NCBI GenBank assembly: GCA_029780075.1
Contig: JAKOZI010000155.1
Coordinates: 1 to 59,463, forward strand
Source: Pseudomonadota bacterium
GTDB taxonomy: Bacteria > Pseudomonadota > Gammaproteobacteria > Burkholderiales > Rhodocyclaceae
DNA length: 59,463 nucleotides
Reading direction: 5' to 3'
Of the stretch, positions 1-9,490 are shown piece after piece; position 1 is the stretch's first letter, and the number at the start of each line of letters is the position of its first letter. Position numbers and translations under genes: made by a program. The notes under the pieces were generated by a model. The model did not search any database, had not been told where the DNA came from, and was given only the letters and a program-made list of their open reading frames with translations.

Positions 1-1
1 C

Positions 2-193
2 CTGAGAGAGAAGGGGCTAACGCTTTACTTCCTGCCGCCTTACAGCCCGGAACTGAACCGCATCGAGAAGCTCTGGCACAAAATGAAGTACGAGTGGATG
101 GCGTTCAAAGCCCGGAACTCTGCCGGGCTTGAGGCCGACGTCGACAAAATTCTGGACGGTTTCGGCTCGGATTATCGAATGACTTTTTGCTAA
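2..193 (+). mobile_element. IS630-family transposase, C-terminal fragment (5' end outside window)
   Basis: The reading frame is open from the window edge and ends in TAA, giving 63 residues. It contains PPYSPELNRIEKLW, the hallmark of the last part of the DDE catalytic domain of IS630/Tc1-type transposases, where the final acidic residue (E of NRIE) belongs to the DDE/D triad. The transposase would cut and rejoin the ends of its own element, usually at TA targets. No terminal inverted repeat can be recognised after the stop, and the N-terminal part lies outside the window, so it is unclear whether the element is intact. It lies beside a broken toxin gene, consistent with local rearrangement. 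Confidence 0.85.
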
Positions 194-306
194 GCGCTTA
201 CTCAGTTAGATTCTTCACTTGGGACAACTGGCGCCGACCACTGAGAAGAGTGGCGCGCTGTCCAGGCAGGCGCCGGCCACCCTCGACGTCGGATCCTTCA
301 ACAAGA

Positions 307-423
307 TCACGCCGGGTCATAGATGGCCATGAAATGATCCGCTTGCGCCGCAGCCCATTGCCGAGCGGTGTAATTCCAAATCTCCTTGAGGTCGCGGCGC
401 GCGCGGACGACGAACCAGCTCAA
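307..423 (-). pseudogene. parE: ParE-type toxin remnant, truncated after 38 codons
   Basis: Directly after parD, a TTG start overlapping the parD stop (TTGA) opens a 38-codon frame whose residues ARRDLKEIWNYTARQW and the following AxxADHFMAIYD match the N-terminal helical hairpin of RelE/ParE toxins. ParE proteins are usually about 95-100 residues and need the C-terminal beta-sheet to poison gyrase. Here the frame stops at a TGA soon after the second helix, and neither other frame downstream resumes a ParE pattern. I infer a deletion, perhaps linked to the neighbouring IS630 element. The N-terminal helices are the usual antitoxin contact, so the fragment may still be bound by ParD but should not be toxic. 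Confidence 0.7.
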
Positions 424-680
424 GCATCCACGGAACCGCTCTTGGCCTCCTGGCGCGCCTCCGCGATGATCACGGCCATCGCAAAGGGCACAAGTTCGCC
501 ACTCGTCTCACCCTCGACCAAGGCCTGACGCAACGCGCTTACTTTCTGTTCGTGCTCTTCGAGCAGCCGCATCGCGGCGCGCACAACCTCGCTCTTGGAC
601 TCGAAGCGTCCGGAATCGATCTGCTTGGTGATAAAGCCATCGAAGTGTTCGCCCAAGGTGACGCTGGTGTTTCTCGACAT
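420..680 (-). CDS. parD: ParD-family type II antitoxin
   Basis: The product is 86 residues. An N-terminal ribbon-helix-helix segment (MSRNTSVTLGEHFDGFITKQ, then SGRFESKSEVVRAAMRLLEE) is typical of the CC2985-type ParD family: it dimerises, binds operator DNA and neutralises ParE through the C-terminal tail. The ATG at 680 is preferred over one at 695 because an AAAGGAG ribosome site lies six bases before it. The toxin partner immediately downstream is truncated, so this is an orphaned or solitary antitoxin. Its own promoter and a perfect inverted repeat lie just upstream, which suggests that autoregulation is still possible. Confidence 0.85.
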   Translation of the reverse strand: MSRNTSVTLGEHFDGFITKQIDSGRFESKSEVVRAAMRLLEEHEQKVSALRQALVEGETSGELVPFAMAVIIAEARQEAKSGSVDA

Positions 681-705
681 GATGGCTCCTTTCATGGCAA
701 GTCAT

Positions 706-736
706 TTGTATTAGATATCAATACAATAGCGCTCAA
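706..736 (-). promoter_or_regulatory. parD promoter with overlapping operator palindrome
   Basis: On the minus strand a -35 like TTGAGC (736-731) and a -10 like TAATAC (713-708) are 17 bases apart. A perfect 7-base inverted repeat, TTGTATT / AATACAA, with a 7-base centre containing GATATC, spans 706-726 and covers the -10 box. This is the expected architecture for autorepression by a ribbon-helix-helix antitoxin. The repeat is seen directly; ParD binding is inferred. Confidence 0.65.
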
Positions 737-811
737 CCAAACGCAACAGATTTCGGTATGTTACTTTCGATCATCTTGGCGGCGCTCAATGGTATGCCAC
801 CGCCGACCGCT

Positions 812-2494
812 TCAGCGCGTCAGCAGCATCAGCAGGAAGAGGTTGAGGAGCAGCGAGACGCCGGCGATGATGCGCCAGGTGAGCAGCGGGTTGCGCATCG
901 CCAGCGGGGTCGCGGGCGGCCGGCCGAGCGGCCGACTGGCGCCGCGTTCGAGCGCCAGCAGGAATTCTTCGGCGGTTTCGAAACGCTGCGCGGGATCTCT
1001 GGCGACGGCCTTGAGCACGACGTTTTCCAGCCAGCCGGGGATGTCCGGGCGATAGCGCGTCGGAGGCACCGGATCACTGAATTTCGGATGCTGGAATGGC
1101 TCGATCTCGCCGTAGGGATACTTGCGGGTCAGCAGATGGTAGAGCGTCACGCCGGCGGCGTAGAGGTCGTGCGCCGTACCGGCGGGGTCGCCGGTGAACA
1201 GTTCCGGCGCCATGTAGCTCGGCGTCCCGGGGCTGCCGGGGATGGACTCGTCTTCCGACAGGCTGAGCGCCACCCCGAGGTCGAGGATGCGCAACTGACC
1301 GTCGCGGCCGAGATGGAGGTTCGCCGGCTTGATGTCGCGATGGGCGACGTCGAGGCGGTGCAGGGCGGACAGCCCCTTCATCAACCGCATGCCGTGCTGC
1401 ACGGCGTCGGCGACGGTGAAATGGAAGTCGGCGTCGAGCATCCTTTGCAGCGTTGCGCCCTCGTACCAGGCCTGCAGGTAGTAGAGGCAACTGCGTTTCC
1501 CGGCCGGTACGAGCTGCGCGAAGCAGGGCGAGACGATGCGCCGGGCACGCCACTCTTCCATGATCAGCGCGCGGATTTCCTCGGCATCGTCGGCAAGCTC
1601 CGGACGCAGTGTTTTCAGCACCAGTTGCCGGCCGCAGAGCGGGTCGGTGACCCGGTAGAGCAGGGTCGTTCGCGAGTCGTGCAGCACTTCGTCGATGCGC
1701 AACCCGTCGAAGATCTGACCGGGCTTGAAACGCGGCGGCAGCGGCAGCCTGGCCGTCCCCTCCAGCGAGTCGCGCAGGTTTTCCGGCGGCAGGCCGTTCA
1801 CGCGCAGGACGACAGCGCTGGCGTTGTCCTGGCCGCCGGAGGCCAGTGCCAGGCTGGTCAGCGATGCCGCTGCCTGCTGTGCGTCGGGATGGGCCAGCAA
1901 AGTGGCACGGATGCGGCCAGCACCGAGCGGTTCCCAGACGCCGTCGGAGCAGAGCAGGAAGCAGTCGCCTTCCTGCAACTCGCCGTCGACGAAATCGAGA
2001 TGGAAGTGACGGTCGAGGCCGACCGCGCGCGACAGCACGTTCTTGAGTTCCGGGTGTTCCCAGACGTGGTCGCTGGTCAGGCGCGTGCAGAGGCCGTCGC
2101 GCAGCAGGTACAGGCGCGAGTCGCCGACGTGCGCGCAGACGTAGCGGCGGCCGCGCAGCACCAGCACGGTCAGGGTCGTCGCCATGCCGGCGAGGTCGGA
2201 CTGGCGACCGGCTTCGGCCATCACCCAGCGGTTGAGCGGGACCACCACCTTTTCGAGCGCATGCGGCACGCTCCAGGTGTCGGGCGTCGCGTAGTAGTCG
2301 GAAAGCAGGCCGCGTACCGTGTACTCGGCAGCTTCACGCCCCCCCTTGTGGCCGCCGATGCCGTCGGCGACGGCGGCGATCAGCCCCTTGTTTTCGAGTT
2401 CCCCGCCCTGCGGGGTGACCATGCCGCAGAAGTCCTCGTTGCGTTCACGCGGACCGGTCAGCGAGGAATGTCCGGCGTCGATTTCAAGCGGCAT
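812..2494 (-). CDS. bifunctional PP2C phosphatase / Ser-Thr protein kinase with C-terminal membrane anchor
   Basis: The 560-residue protein joins two opposing activities. Residues 1-230 form a PP2C phosphatase with RERNED (16-21), DGIGGH (44-49), HVGDSR, LCSDGVWE and GGQDN metal-binding motifs. Residues 260-515 form a Hanks-type kinase with the ATP-anchoring lysine in VLKTL, HRDIKPAN at 385-392 (catalytic Asp387) and APE at 429-431. The Mg-binding motif reads DLG (405-407) rather than DFG, a common variant. A hydrophobic segment at about 537-558 anchors the C-terminus, so both domains face the cytoplasm. The gene follows the nitrate transporter, as in the Pseudomonas nas cluster (PA1782 lies between the transporter and nirB). 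A role in post-translational control of nitrate uptake or reduction is inferred. Confidence 0.9.
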   Translation of the reverse strand: MPLEIDAGHSSLTGPRERNEDFCGMVTPQGGELENKGLIAAVADGIGGHKGGREAAEYTVRGLLSDYYATPDTWSVPHALEKVVVPLNRWVMAEAGRQSDLAGMATTLTVLVLRGRRYVCAHVGDSRLYLLRDGLCTRLTSDHVWEHPELKNVLSRAVGLDRHFHLDFVDGELQEGDCFLLCSDGVWEPLGAGRIRATLLAHPDAQQAAASLTSLALASGGQDNASAVVLRVNGLPPENLRDSLEGTARLPLPPRFKPGQIFDGLRIDEVLHDSRTTLLYRVTDPLCGRQLVLKTLRPELADDAEEIRALIMEEWRARRIVSPCFAQLVPAGKRSCLYYLQAWYEGATLQRMLDADFHFTVADAVQHGMRLMKGLSALHRLDVAHRDIKPANLHLGRDGQLRILDLGVALSLSEDESIPGSPGTPSYMAPELFTGDPAGTAHDLYAAGVTLYHLLTRKYPYGEIEPFQHPKFSDPVPPTRYRPDIPGWLENVVLKAVARDPAQRFETAEEFLLALERGASRPLGRPPATPLAMRNPLLTWRIIAGVSLLLNLFLLMLLTR

Positions 2495-2567
2495 CGTGGA
2501 ACGGCTCCGGAAAGGGCAGGGCGGCAGGTCGCACTGTACCTTGCCGCCCGCTCGCCATGGCTGTGAA

Positions 2568-3779
2568 TCAGATCCTGGCCGCGGTCAGGTGCGCCGCTCC
2601 CCAGGTCGTCCGCCAGCGCGTCTTGACGCCGCTCAGACCGGCCAGCGCCAGCAGCGCGAGGGCAGCAAAGATCAGGAAGCCCATCTGGTAACTGCCGGTG
2701 ATCTGCCGCGCGTAACCGAGCGACGACGCCAGATAGAAACCCCCGACGCCGCCAGCCATGCCGACCAGTCCGGTCATCACGCCGATCTCCTTGCGAAAGC
2801 GCTGCGGCACCAACTGGAAGACGGCGCCGTTGCCCATGCCCAGGGCCAGCATCGCCCCGACGAAGGCGAGCAGCGCCATCCACGCGCTGGGCAGGCCGAT
2901 GCTGACGATGCCGAGAAACATCGCCGCCAGGACGTACATCACCGACAGGCTCTTGATGCCGCCGATGCGGTCGGCGACGTTGCCGCCAATGGGCCGGACC
3001 AGCGAGCCGGCAAAGACGCAGGCGGCGGTGAAGAAGCCGGCGGTTTTGGCGTCCAGCCCGTACTGGATGTTGAAGTAGATGGTCAGTGACGAGGCGAGAC
3101 CGACGAAGCCGCCGAAGGTCACCGAGTAGAAGAACATGAACCACCAGGCGTCACTGTCCTTGAGCACTTTCAGGTACTCGGCCAGGGATTTCGGTGGCGG
3201 GCATTCCGGGGCGTCCCTGGCCGCCAGCAGGTAGAAGACGAAGACCGCGATCAGTGGCAGCAGCGCCAGCCCGAAGACGTTGGTCCAGCCGAAGGCGATC
3301 GCCAGACTGGGGGCGATCAGGGCGGCCAGCGCGGTCCCCGAATTGCCGGCACCGGCGATGCCCAGCGCCGTACCCTGATGCTCCGGGGGATACCAGCGCG
3401 AGGCGAGCGGCAGAGCGACGGCGAACGAGGCACCGGCAACGCCCAGGAAGCCACCGAGAATCAGCGTCTGCTCGTAGCTGTGGATGCCGAAATACCAGGC
3501 GAAGAACAGGGCGACGATCACGATCACCTGGCCGATGGCACCAGCCAGCTTCGGCTTCAGATGGTCGACCAGGACGCCCATGAAGATGCGCAGGATCGCG
3601 CCGGCGAGCACCGGGGTGGCGACCATCATGCCCTTCTGGGCGTGCGACAGGCCGAGGTCGGTGGCGATCTGCACGCCGAGCGGGCCGAGCATGACCCAGA
3701 CCATGAACGCGAGATCAAAGTAGAGAAATGCCGCGTATAGCGTCGGCCGATGTCCGGCCTTCCAGAATGAGTTGTCCAT
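2568..3779 (-). CDS. narK: NarK/NasA-type nitrate/nitrite transporter (MFS)
   Basis: A 403-residue major facilitator protein with about 12 hydrophobic segments, starting MDNSFWKAGHRPTLYAAF. The glycine-rich nitrate-signature segment GIAGAGNSGTALAALIAP and its C-terminal counterpart GMAGGVGGFYLASSLG are diagnostic of the nitrate/nitrite porter family. It should move nitrate (and/or nitrite) across the inner membrane to feed the NirBD enzyme encoded upstream. GGAGAAAAAA precedes the ATG. It lies 17 bases after nirD and about 70 bases before the kinase/phosphatase gene, so the four genes probably form one operon. Direction of transport (uptake versus exchange) cannot be read from sequence; genomic context favours assimilation. 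Confidence 0.92.
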   Translation of the reverse strand: MDNSFWKAGHRPTLYAAFLYFDLAFMVWVMLGPLGVQIATDLGLSHAQKGMMVATPVLAGAILRIFMGVLVDHLKPKLAGAIGQVIVIVALFFAWYFGIHSYEQTLILGGFLGVAGASFAVALPLASRWYPPEHQGTALGIAGAGNSGTALAALIAPSLAIAFGWTNVFGLALLPLIAVFVFYLLAARDAPECPPPKSLAEYLKVLKDSDAWWFMFFYSVTFGGFVGLASSLTIYFNIQYGLDAKTAGFFTAACVFAGSLVRPIGGNVADRIGGIKSLSVMYVLAAMFLGIVSIGLPSAWMALLAFVGAMLALGMGNGAVFQLVPQRFRKEIGVMTGLVGMAGGVGGFYLASSLGYARQITGSYQMGFLIFAALALLALAGLSGVKTRWRTTWGAAHLTAARI

Positions 3780-3796
3780 TTTTTTCTCCAGTCGGT

Positions 3797-4105
3797 TCAG
3801 ATTTCAAGAAAAACGGTGCCGCTTTCGACCCGGACCGGGTAGCGACGCGAGCAGCCCTGGTCGGGCGCGACGGCCTCACCGGAATCCAGGCGCAGTTTCC
3901 AGCCGTGCAGCGGGCAGGTCACCTGATTGCCATGCACCAGGCCCTGCGACAATGGCCCGCCCTTGTGCGGACACTGGTCGCGCAGCGCAAACACCTCGCC
4001 GCCCGAGGTGCGAAACACGGCAATGTTGCCGCTGGTGGAGCGCACCACGCGACTCCCCAGGCGCGGGATCTCTTCAAGCGTGCAGATCGACTTCCATTCA
4101 GCCAT
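3797..4105 (-). CDS. nirD: nitrite reductase (NADH) small subunit NirD
   Basis: A 102-residue Rieske-like protein that partners NirB in the soluble cytoplasmic NADH-dependent reduction of nitrite to ammonium. The Rieske fold is recognisable from the region RDQCPHKGG, then CPLHGWKLRLDSG: CPHKGG and CPLHGW supply two Cys-x-His pairs, so this copy seems able to hold a [2Fe-2S] cluster, whereas many NirD proteins have lost these ligands. The start MAEWKSI at 4105 has GGAGA nine bases upstream. An ATG at 4126 overlapping the nirB stop (ATGA) would add seven residues and is the alternative. Confidence 0.9.
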   Translation of the reverse strand: MAEWKSICTLEEIPRLGSRVVRSTSGNIAVFRTSGGEVFALRDQCPHKGGPLSQGLVHGNQVTCPLHGWKLRLDSGEAVAPDQGCSRRYPVRVESGTVFLEI

Positions 4106-4122
4106 TTCTGTTCTCCAATTCT

Positions 4123-6552
4123 TCATACCGAAAGCATTTCATACTCGTTCCTCTCAACGCCGGCGATGCGTTCGGCCCACGGGTCGCGGGCGTCCTTCAA
4201 CTCGGCGAGCAGGCGTCCGTAAAGCGCCTTGCGGTTTTCTTCGTCTTCGACGACCAGGCGCCTGGCGTGGTCGAGGCCGACGCGTTCGAGGTAATGACAG
4301 GTGCGTTCGAGGTAGAAGCCTTCCTCGCGATAGAGTTGCAGGAAGGCCCCGCTGTACTCGAGCACCTCCTCGTCGCTTTTCACCTTGGCGAAGAACTGCG
4401 CGACCTCGGTCTTGATGCCGCCGTTACCGCCGACGTACAACTCGTAACCCGAGTCGACACCGATCACCCCGACGTCCTTGATGCCGGCCTCGGCGCAATT
4501 GCGCGGACAGCCCGAAACCGCGAGCTTGACCTTGTGCGGGGCGTACATGTCGAACAGCATCTTTTCGAGCTTGACGCCCATGTTCATCGCCAACTGCGTG
4601 CCGAAGCGGCAATGCTCCAGGCCGACACAGGTTTTCACGGTGCGGATCGATTTGCCGTAGGCGTGCCCCGAGGGCATGCCGAGATCCTTCCAGACGCCGA
4701 TCAGGTCTTCCTTCCGGATCCCGAGCAGGTCGATGCGCTGGCCGCCGGTGACCTTGATCGTCGGCACCTGATATTTGTCGGCGACATCGGCAATGCGGCG
4801 CAACTCCGACGCGGTCGTCACTCCGCCCCACATGCGGGGCACTACCGAGTAGGTGCCGTCCTTCTGGATGTTGGCGTGTGCGCGTTCGTTGATCAGGCGC
4901 GAGCGTGGATCGTCGAGGGCTTCGTGTGGCCAGGTCGAGATCAGGTAGTAGTTGAGGGCCGGGCGGCACTTGTCGCAACCGTCGGGCGTCCGCCATTCGA
5001 GGAAGCGCATCACGTCGCTGACGGTCAGCAGGTGCTGCGCGCGGATCGCGTCGCGGACCTCCTGGTGCGAGTAGTCGGTACAGCCGCAGACCGCTTTGCG
5101 GTTCGATGCCGCCGGCGTGTAGGCGCCGCCGATGGTCGCCGCAAGAATCTGCTCGCACAGTCCGGAACACGATCCACACGAGGACGAGGCTTTGGTATGT
5201 TTCCTGATGTCGTCGAGCGTGAACAGGCCCTTTTCCTTGATCGCCTTGACGATGCTGCCCTTGCTGACGCCGTTGCAGCCGCACACTTCGGCACTGTCGG
5301 CCATCGCCGCCGCCTTGCTGTGACCCTGGTGGCCGACGTCCCCGACATGCGACTGCCCGAACAGCAGGTGATCGCGAATCTCGTGAATGTCCTGGCCGTC
5401 ACGCAGCAACTGGAAGTACCAGGGGCCGTCAGCGGTGTCGCCGTAGAGCACCCCACCGACCAACCTGTTGTCCCGGATCACCAGTTTCTTGTACACCCCG
5501 CCGGCGGCGTCGTTGAGCACGATCTCCTCGGTCTCGTGATTGCCGAAGAAATCGCCGGCCGAGAACAGGTCGATGCCGGTCACCTTGAGCTTGGTCGAGG
5601 TCACCGAGCCGGTATAGCGGCTGATGCCGTAGTTCGCCAGATGGTTGGCCGCGACCTTGCCCTGCTCGAACAACGGCGCCACGAGTCCGTAAGCAACGCC
5701 GCGGTGCGCGACACATTCCCCGACCGCGTAGATCTTCGGGTCGTAGGTCTGCATGGTGTCGTTGACCACGATGCCGCGCTGACAGTAGATACCCGCCGAC
5801 TCGGCCAGCGCGGTGTTCGGCCGGATGCCGACGGCCATCACCACCAGGTCGGCCGGGATCTGCAAACCGTCCTTGAGGCGGATCGCCGCGACCCGCCCGC
5901 TCTCGCCGGCGATCAGCATTTCGGTCTGTTTGCCGAGCAGGAACTTCAGACCGCGGTCCTCCAGCGACTTCTGCAGCATCCGGCCGGCGGTCTGATCGAG
6001 TTGGCGTTCGAGCAGCCACTCGGCGAGATGGATCACCGTCACGTCCATGCCGCGCAGCTTCAGACCGTTGGCCGCTTCGAGGCCGAGCAGGCCACCGCCG
6101 ATCACCACCGCGTGCCGGTAGTGCCGGGCCGCGTCGATCATCGCGTCGGTATCGGCGATGTCGCGGTACGAGATGACGCCCGGCAGGTCGTTGCCGGGCA
6201 CCGGCAGGATGAACGGGCTGGAGCCGGTCGATAGCAGCAGGCGGTCGTAGGTCGCTTCAGTGCCATCGTCGGCGATCACCCGGCGTTGCACGCGGTCGAT
6301 CGTGTCGACCTTCTTGCCCAGGTGCAGCGTAATGCCGTGCTGCGCGTACCAGCCGTGATCGTTGAGAATGATGTCCTGAATCGTCATCTCGCCGGCGAGA
6401 ACCGGCGAGAGCAGGATACGGTTGTAGTTGGGGTGCGGCTCGGCGCCGAAAACGGTGATTTCGTACTGCTCGGGCGCGATCTTCAGCAATTCCTCGAGCG
6501 TGCGTACGCCAGCCATGCCGTTACCGACCATCACCAGTTTCTTCTTGCGCAT
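4123..6552 (-). CDS. nirB: nitrite reductase (NADH) large subunit NirB
   Basis: An 809-residue siroheme enzyme that reduces nitrite to ammonium with six electrons from NADH. In order it shows an FAD-binding motif (VMVGNGMAGVRTLEEL near the N-terminus), an NAD-binding motif (VIGGGLLGLEAANGL), BFD-like [2Fe-2S] segments with CGCNGVSKGSIV and a second CGCTDYSHQEV, the ferredoxin-like half domain, and the siroheme/[4Fe-4S] motif with Cys642, Cys648, Cys682 and Cys686 (TCVGLEHC and SGCPRNC). I chose the ATG at 6552 because GGGAG lies nine bases upstream and MRKKKLVMVG resembles family N-termini. An in-frame ATG at 6567 would add five residues; a further open extension to 6819 has no family similarity. 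It is the first gene of the nirB-nirD-narK-kinase unit. Confidence 0.95.
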   Translation of the reverse strand: MRKKKLVMVGNGMAGVRTLEELLKIAPEQYEITVFGAEPHPNYNRILLSPVLAGEMTIQDIILNDHGWYAQHGITLHLGKKVDTIDRVQRRVIADDGTEATYDRLLLSTGSSPFILPVPGNDLPGVISYRDIADTDAMIDAARHYRHAVVIGGGLLGLEAANGLKLRGMDVTVIHLAEWLLERQLDQTAGRMLQKSLEDRGLKFLLGKQTEMLIAGESGRVAAIRLKDGLQIPADLVVMAVGIRPNTALAESAGIYCQRGIVVNDTMQTYDPKIYAVGECVAHRGVAYGLVAPLFEQGKVAANHLANYGISRYTGSVTSTKLKVTGIDLFSAGDFFGNHETEEIVLNDAAGGVYKKLVIRDNRLVGGVLYGDTADGPWYFQLLRDGQDIHEIRDHLLFGQSHVGDVGHQGHSKAAAMADSAEVCGCNGVSKGSIVKAIKEKGLFTLDDIRKHTKASSSCGSCSGLCEQILAATIGGAYTPAASNRKAVCGCTDYSHQEVRDAIRAQHLLTVSDVMRFLEWRTPDGCDKCRPALNYYLISTWPHEALDDPRSRLINERAHANIQKDGTYSVVPRMWGGVTTASELRRIADVADKYQVPTIKVTGGQRIDLLGIRKEDLIGVWKDLGMPSGHAYGKSIRTVKTCVGLEHCRFGTQLAMNMGVKLEKMLFDMYAPHKVKLAVSGCPRNCAEAGIKDVGVIGVDSGYELYVGGNGGIKTEVAQFFAKVKSDEEVLEYSGAFLQLYREEGFYLERTCHYLERVGLDHARRLVVEDEENRKALYGRLLAELKDARDPWAERIAGVERNEYEMLSV

Positions 6553-6896
6553 GTGCTGAACTCCCATTGATTTGTCTCGATGAGACTCCAAAAGCAAGAT
6601 ATGTACCATAATCGTAGTGCATTGATTATATGGGATTCCCGGGACGTCGCGCGGTTCTGCCGTGATGCGGCGCACAATCCTTGGGCACGCGGAACCATTC
6701 CGGTGCGGCATTTGGTGCCTCGGCATCCTTCGCAGGATGCGGAACGCAGGTGGGCATCTGAGCACGGGAATTGGCGGGTAGCGAATCGTGGCGAATTCTT
6801 GAGTTGACGCGTGCGGCAAGAGCAGGATAAAAAGCGGGACTATTCATCGTCTGCCGCGACCGCGGTCGACTTACTCATGAGGAAGGGGAGAATCCA
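6553..6896. promoter_or_regulatory. divergent intergenic region between nirB and the OmpA-like lipoprotein gene
   Basis: The 344 bases hold no convincing gene and must contain two divergent promoters. On the minus strand TATAAT occurs at 6630-6625 but with no recognisable -35. In the presumed nirB leader a perfect 5-base inverted repeat, GTCTC-GAT-GAGAC, lies at 6574-6586, about 20 bases before the start. It could be a small hairpin or operator. I see no clear sigma-54 site or FNR box. Confidence 0.4.
6804..6832 (+). promoter_or_regulatory. putative sigma-70 promoter of the OmpA-like lipoprotein gene
   Basis: TTGACG at 6804-6809 is followed after 17 bases by ATAAAA (6827-6832), or after 16 bases by GATAAA. 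It is placed about 65 bases before the ATG at 6897. Confidence 0.45.
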
Positions 6897-7559
6897 ATGA
6901 AACTGAATCGATTTGCCGTTATCGTCGTGGCCGGTGTGGCGCTTGCCGGCTGTGCTACCGGGCCGCAGCAGCAAGCGGCAGGGCCAGCCGGCTGCAAGCC
7001 GCTCGGCGGCGGCGGCAACAGCGACACGACCAACGCCGTCATCGGTGGCGTCGCCGGCGGCGTACTCGGCGGCGTGATCGGCAGTTCGGTGTCCAAGAAC
7101 TCGCGCGTGGGGGCGCGCAACGGCATCCTGCTGGGCGCGCTTGCCGGCGCTCTGGTCGGTTCGCAATACAACAAGATGATCGGCATGAGCGAACAGGACG
7201 ACGGCTCGGTAAAACTGAACATTCCGGGCTCGGTGATGTTCCGCTCCGGTAGCGCCGAAATCAGCCCGGCCTTTGCGGGCACACTGGACTCCGTGGCCAA
7301 TACGATCAAGGAGTACTGTGGCGTGACCGGCACCGTGATCGGCCACACCGACAGCACCGGGACTCCCGACGGCAACCGCAAATTGTCCCTGGAACGTGCC
7401 CGTTCGGTGTCGAGCTACCTCATGTCACGCGGCGTAGACGGCGCGCGCCTGCAGCAGTTCGGGCGTGGCCAGGACGAACCGATTGCCCCCAACAACACCG
7501 ATCAAGGTCGCGCGCAAAACCGCCGCGTGGAGATTTTCATCCGGCCACCAGCGTCCTGA
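6897..7559 (+). CDS. OmpA-family outer-membrane lipoprotein with glycine zipper
   Basis: The 220-residue product begins with a lipoprotein signal peptide ending in the lipobox LAGC, so Cys19 or thereabouts would be lipidated. Residues 45-85 are a glycine-zipper region (GGVAGGVLGGVIG, then GALAGALVGSQY), which tends to pack in or on membranes. The C-terminal 110 residues are an OmpA-like peptidoglycan-binding domain with GHTDSTGTPDGNRKLSLERA and the terminal RRVEIFI. The architecture resembles E. coli YiaD: it should tether the outer membrane to peptidoglycan. AAGGGGAG precedes the ATG. No gene follows closely (about 200 bases to tadA), so it is probably monocistronic. Confidence 0.9.
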   Translation: MKLNRFAVIVVAGVALAGCATGPQQQAAGPAGCKPLGGGGNSDTTNAVIGGVAGGVLGGVIGSSVSKNSRVGARNGILLGALAGALVGSQYNKMIGMSEQDDGSVKLNIPGSVMFRSGSAEISPAFAGTLDSVANTIKEYCGVTGTVIGHTDSTGTPDGNRKLSLERARSVSSYLMSRGVDGARLQQFGRGQDEPIAPNNTDQGRAQNRRVEIFIRPPAS

Positions 7560-7738
7560 GCGCTGCAGCAGGGGTGAGTTGAAGACCGCGCTCGCCCTTG
7601 TTGCTGGACCATTCCCTCAATGCGTCAGGTCACCGGCTCGCGGGGGTTTGCGAGCACTGCCGAACCTGCCTTCCTCTGAACAAGGCTGCATTCACCCCGG
7701 CCGGCGCAAGACCGGGGGCAGTCGCTGCACGTCAGTAG

Positions 7739-8715
<977 letters not shown>

Positions 8716-9490
8716 AAGGTTTCGCAGACTTCGCCGGATGCCCGGGCAGCAGCGTCGAAGCTGCGCTCGATCAGCGTGGTTCGCCCACCGCGATCGATGG
8801 TCAGCAGTGTCGAGGCGCGCGTGCCGTAGTTCTCCGAGCGCACGAACACCGCCGACAGGATGCGCTCCCAGGCCAGCGGTACGCCGGTTTCAGGCAGATG
8901 TGTATCGGGAACGATTTCCTGGTCGGCGAGCAGATCCAGGAACGGATCCTGCACCGGCAGCGCCAGCAGCGCCGCGGCAAAGGCCGCCTTGGCGCTGGCC
9001 AGCTTCGGCCACGGCGTGTCGAGGAGATGATTGGAGAGGCCATAGAGGCCGGGTTTCAGCCAGCGGGGCTGGCCGTCGCCACGGTTCGAGTAGTAGGCCA
9101 GAGACTCGCCATTACCGACCACGAGGTTGAAGCCGTTGTATTCGGCAGCGTCGGCTTCGAGCGGGGTCAGATAGGCGACCGGGCTGGCCTGGCTGGTCAG
9201 AAAATCAGCGACCAGGGCACCGCGCGAGCGGGCGTCGACACGTTGCCGGCCACCCTCGCGGTAATTGGTCACGGCGGCGAAGCGCTGCTGCCGGCTGACG
9301 CCTAGCCAGGTACCACCGGCTTCGAGATCGCGTCCCGCCAGGACCTGTGGGGCGTCCGGCCAGAACGCGGCGGCGGCGGTGGGACGGGCAAAGAATTCGT
9401 CGCGATTGGCGGCAACGACCAGCGGATAGTCCGGGTGTGCCTGCCAGGCGATCAGGATGAGGCACATCGTCGGCAGCGGCAGGCGGTGAC

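Noticed and set aside
812-2494. Kinase/phosphatase as part of a type VI secretion regulatory pair (PpkA/PppA)
   Set aside because: No type VI genes are nearby; the context is a nitrate/nitrite operon, and the two domains are in one chain.
758-2566. 602-codon plus-strand open frame opposite the kinase/phosphatase gene
   Set aside because: It mirrors a gene with strong motifs on the other strand; the frame is open because of high GC at third positions. It has no recognisable domain.
3772-6234. 820-codon plus-strand open frame opposite nirD and nirB
   Set aside because: Same explanation: NirB is unmistakable on the minus strand and the antisense product has no motif.
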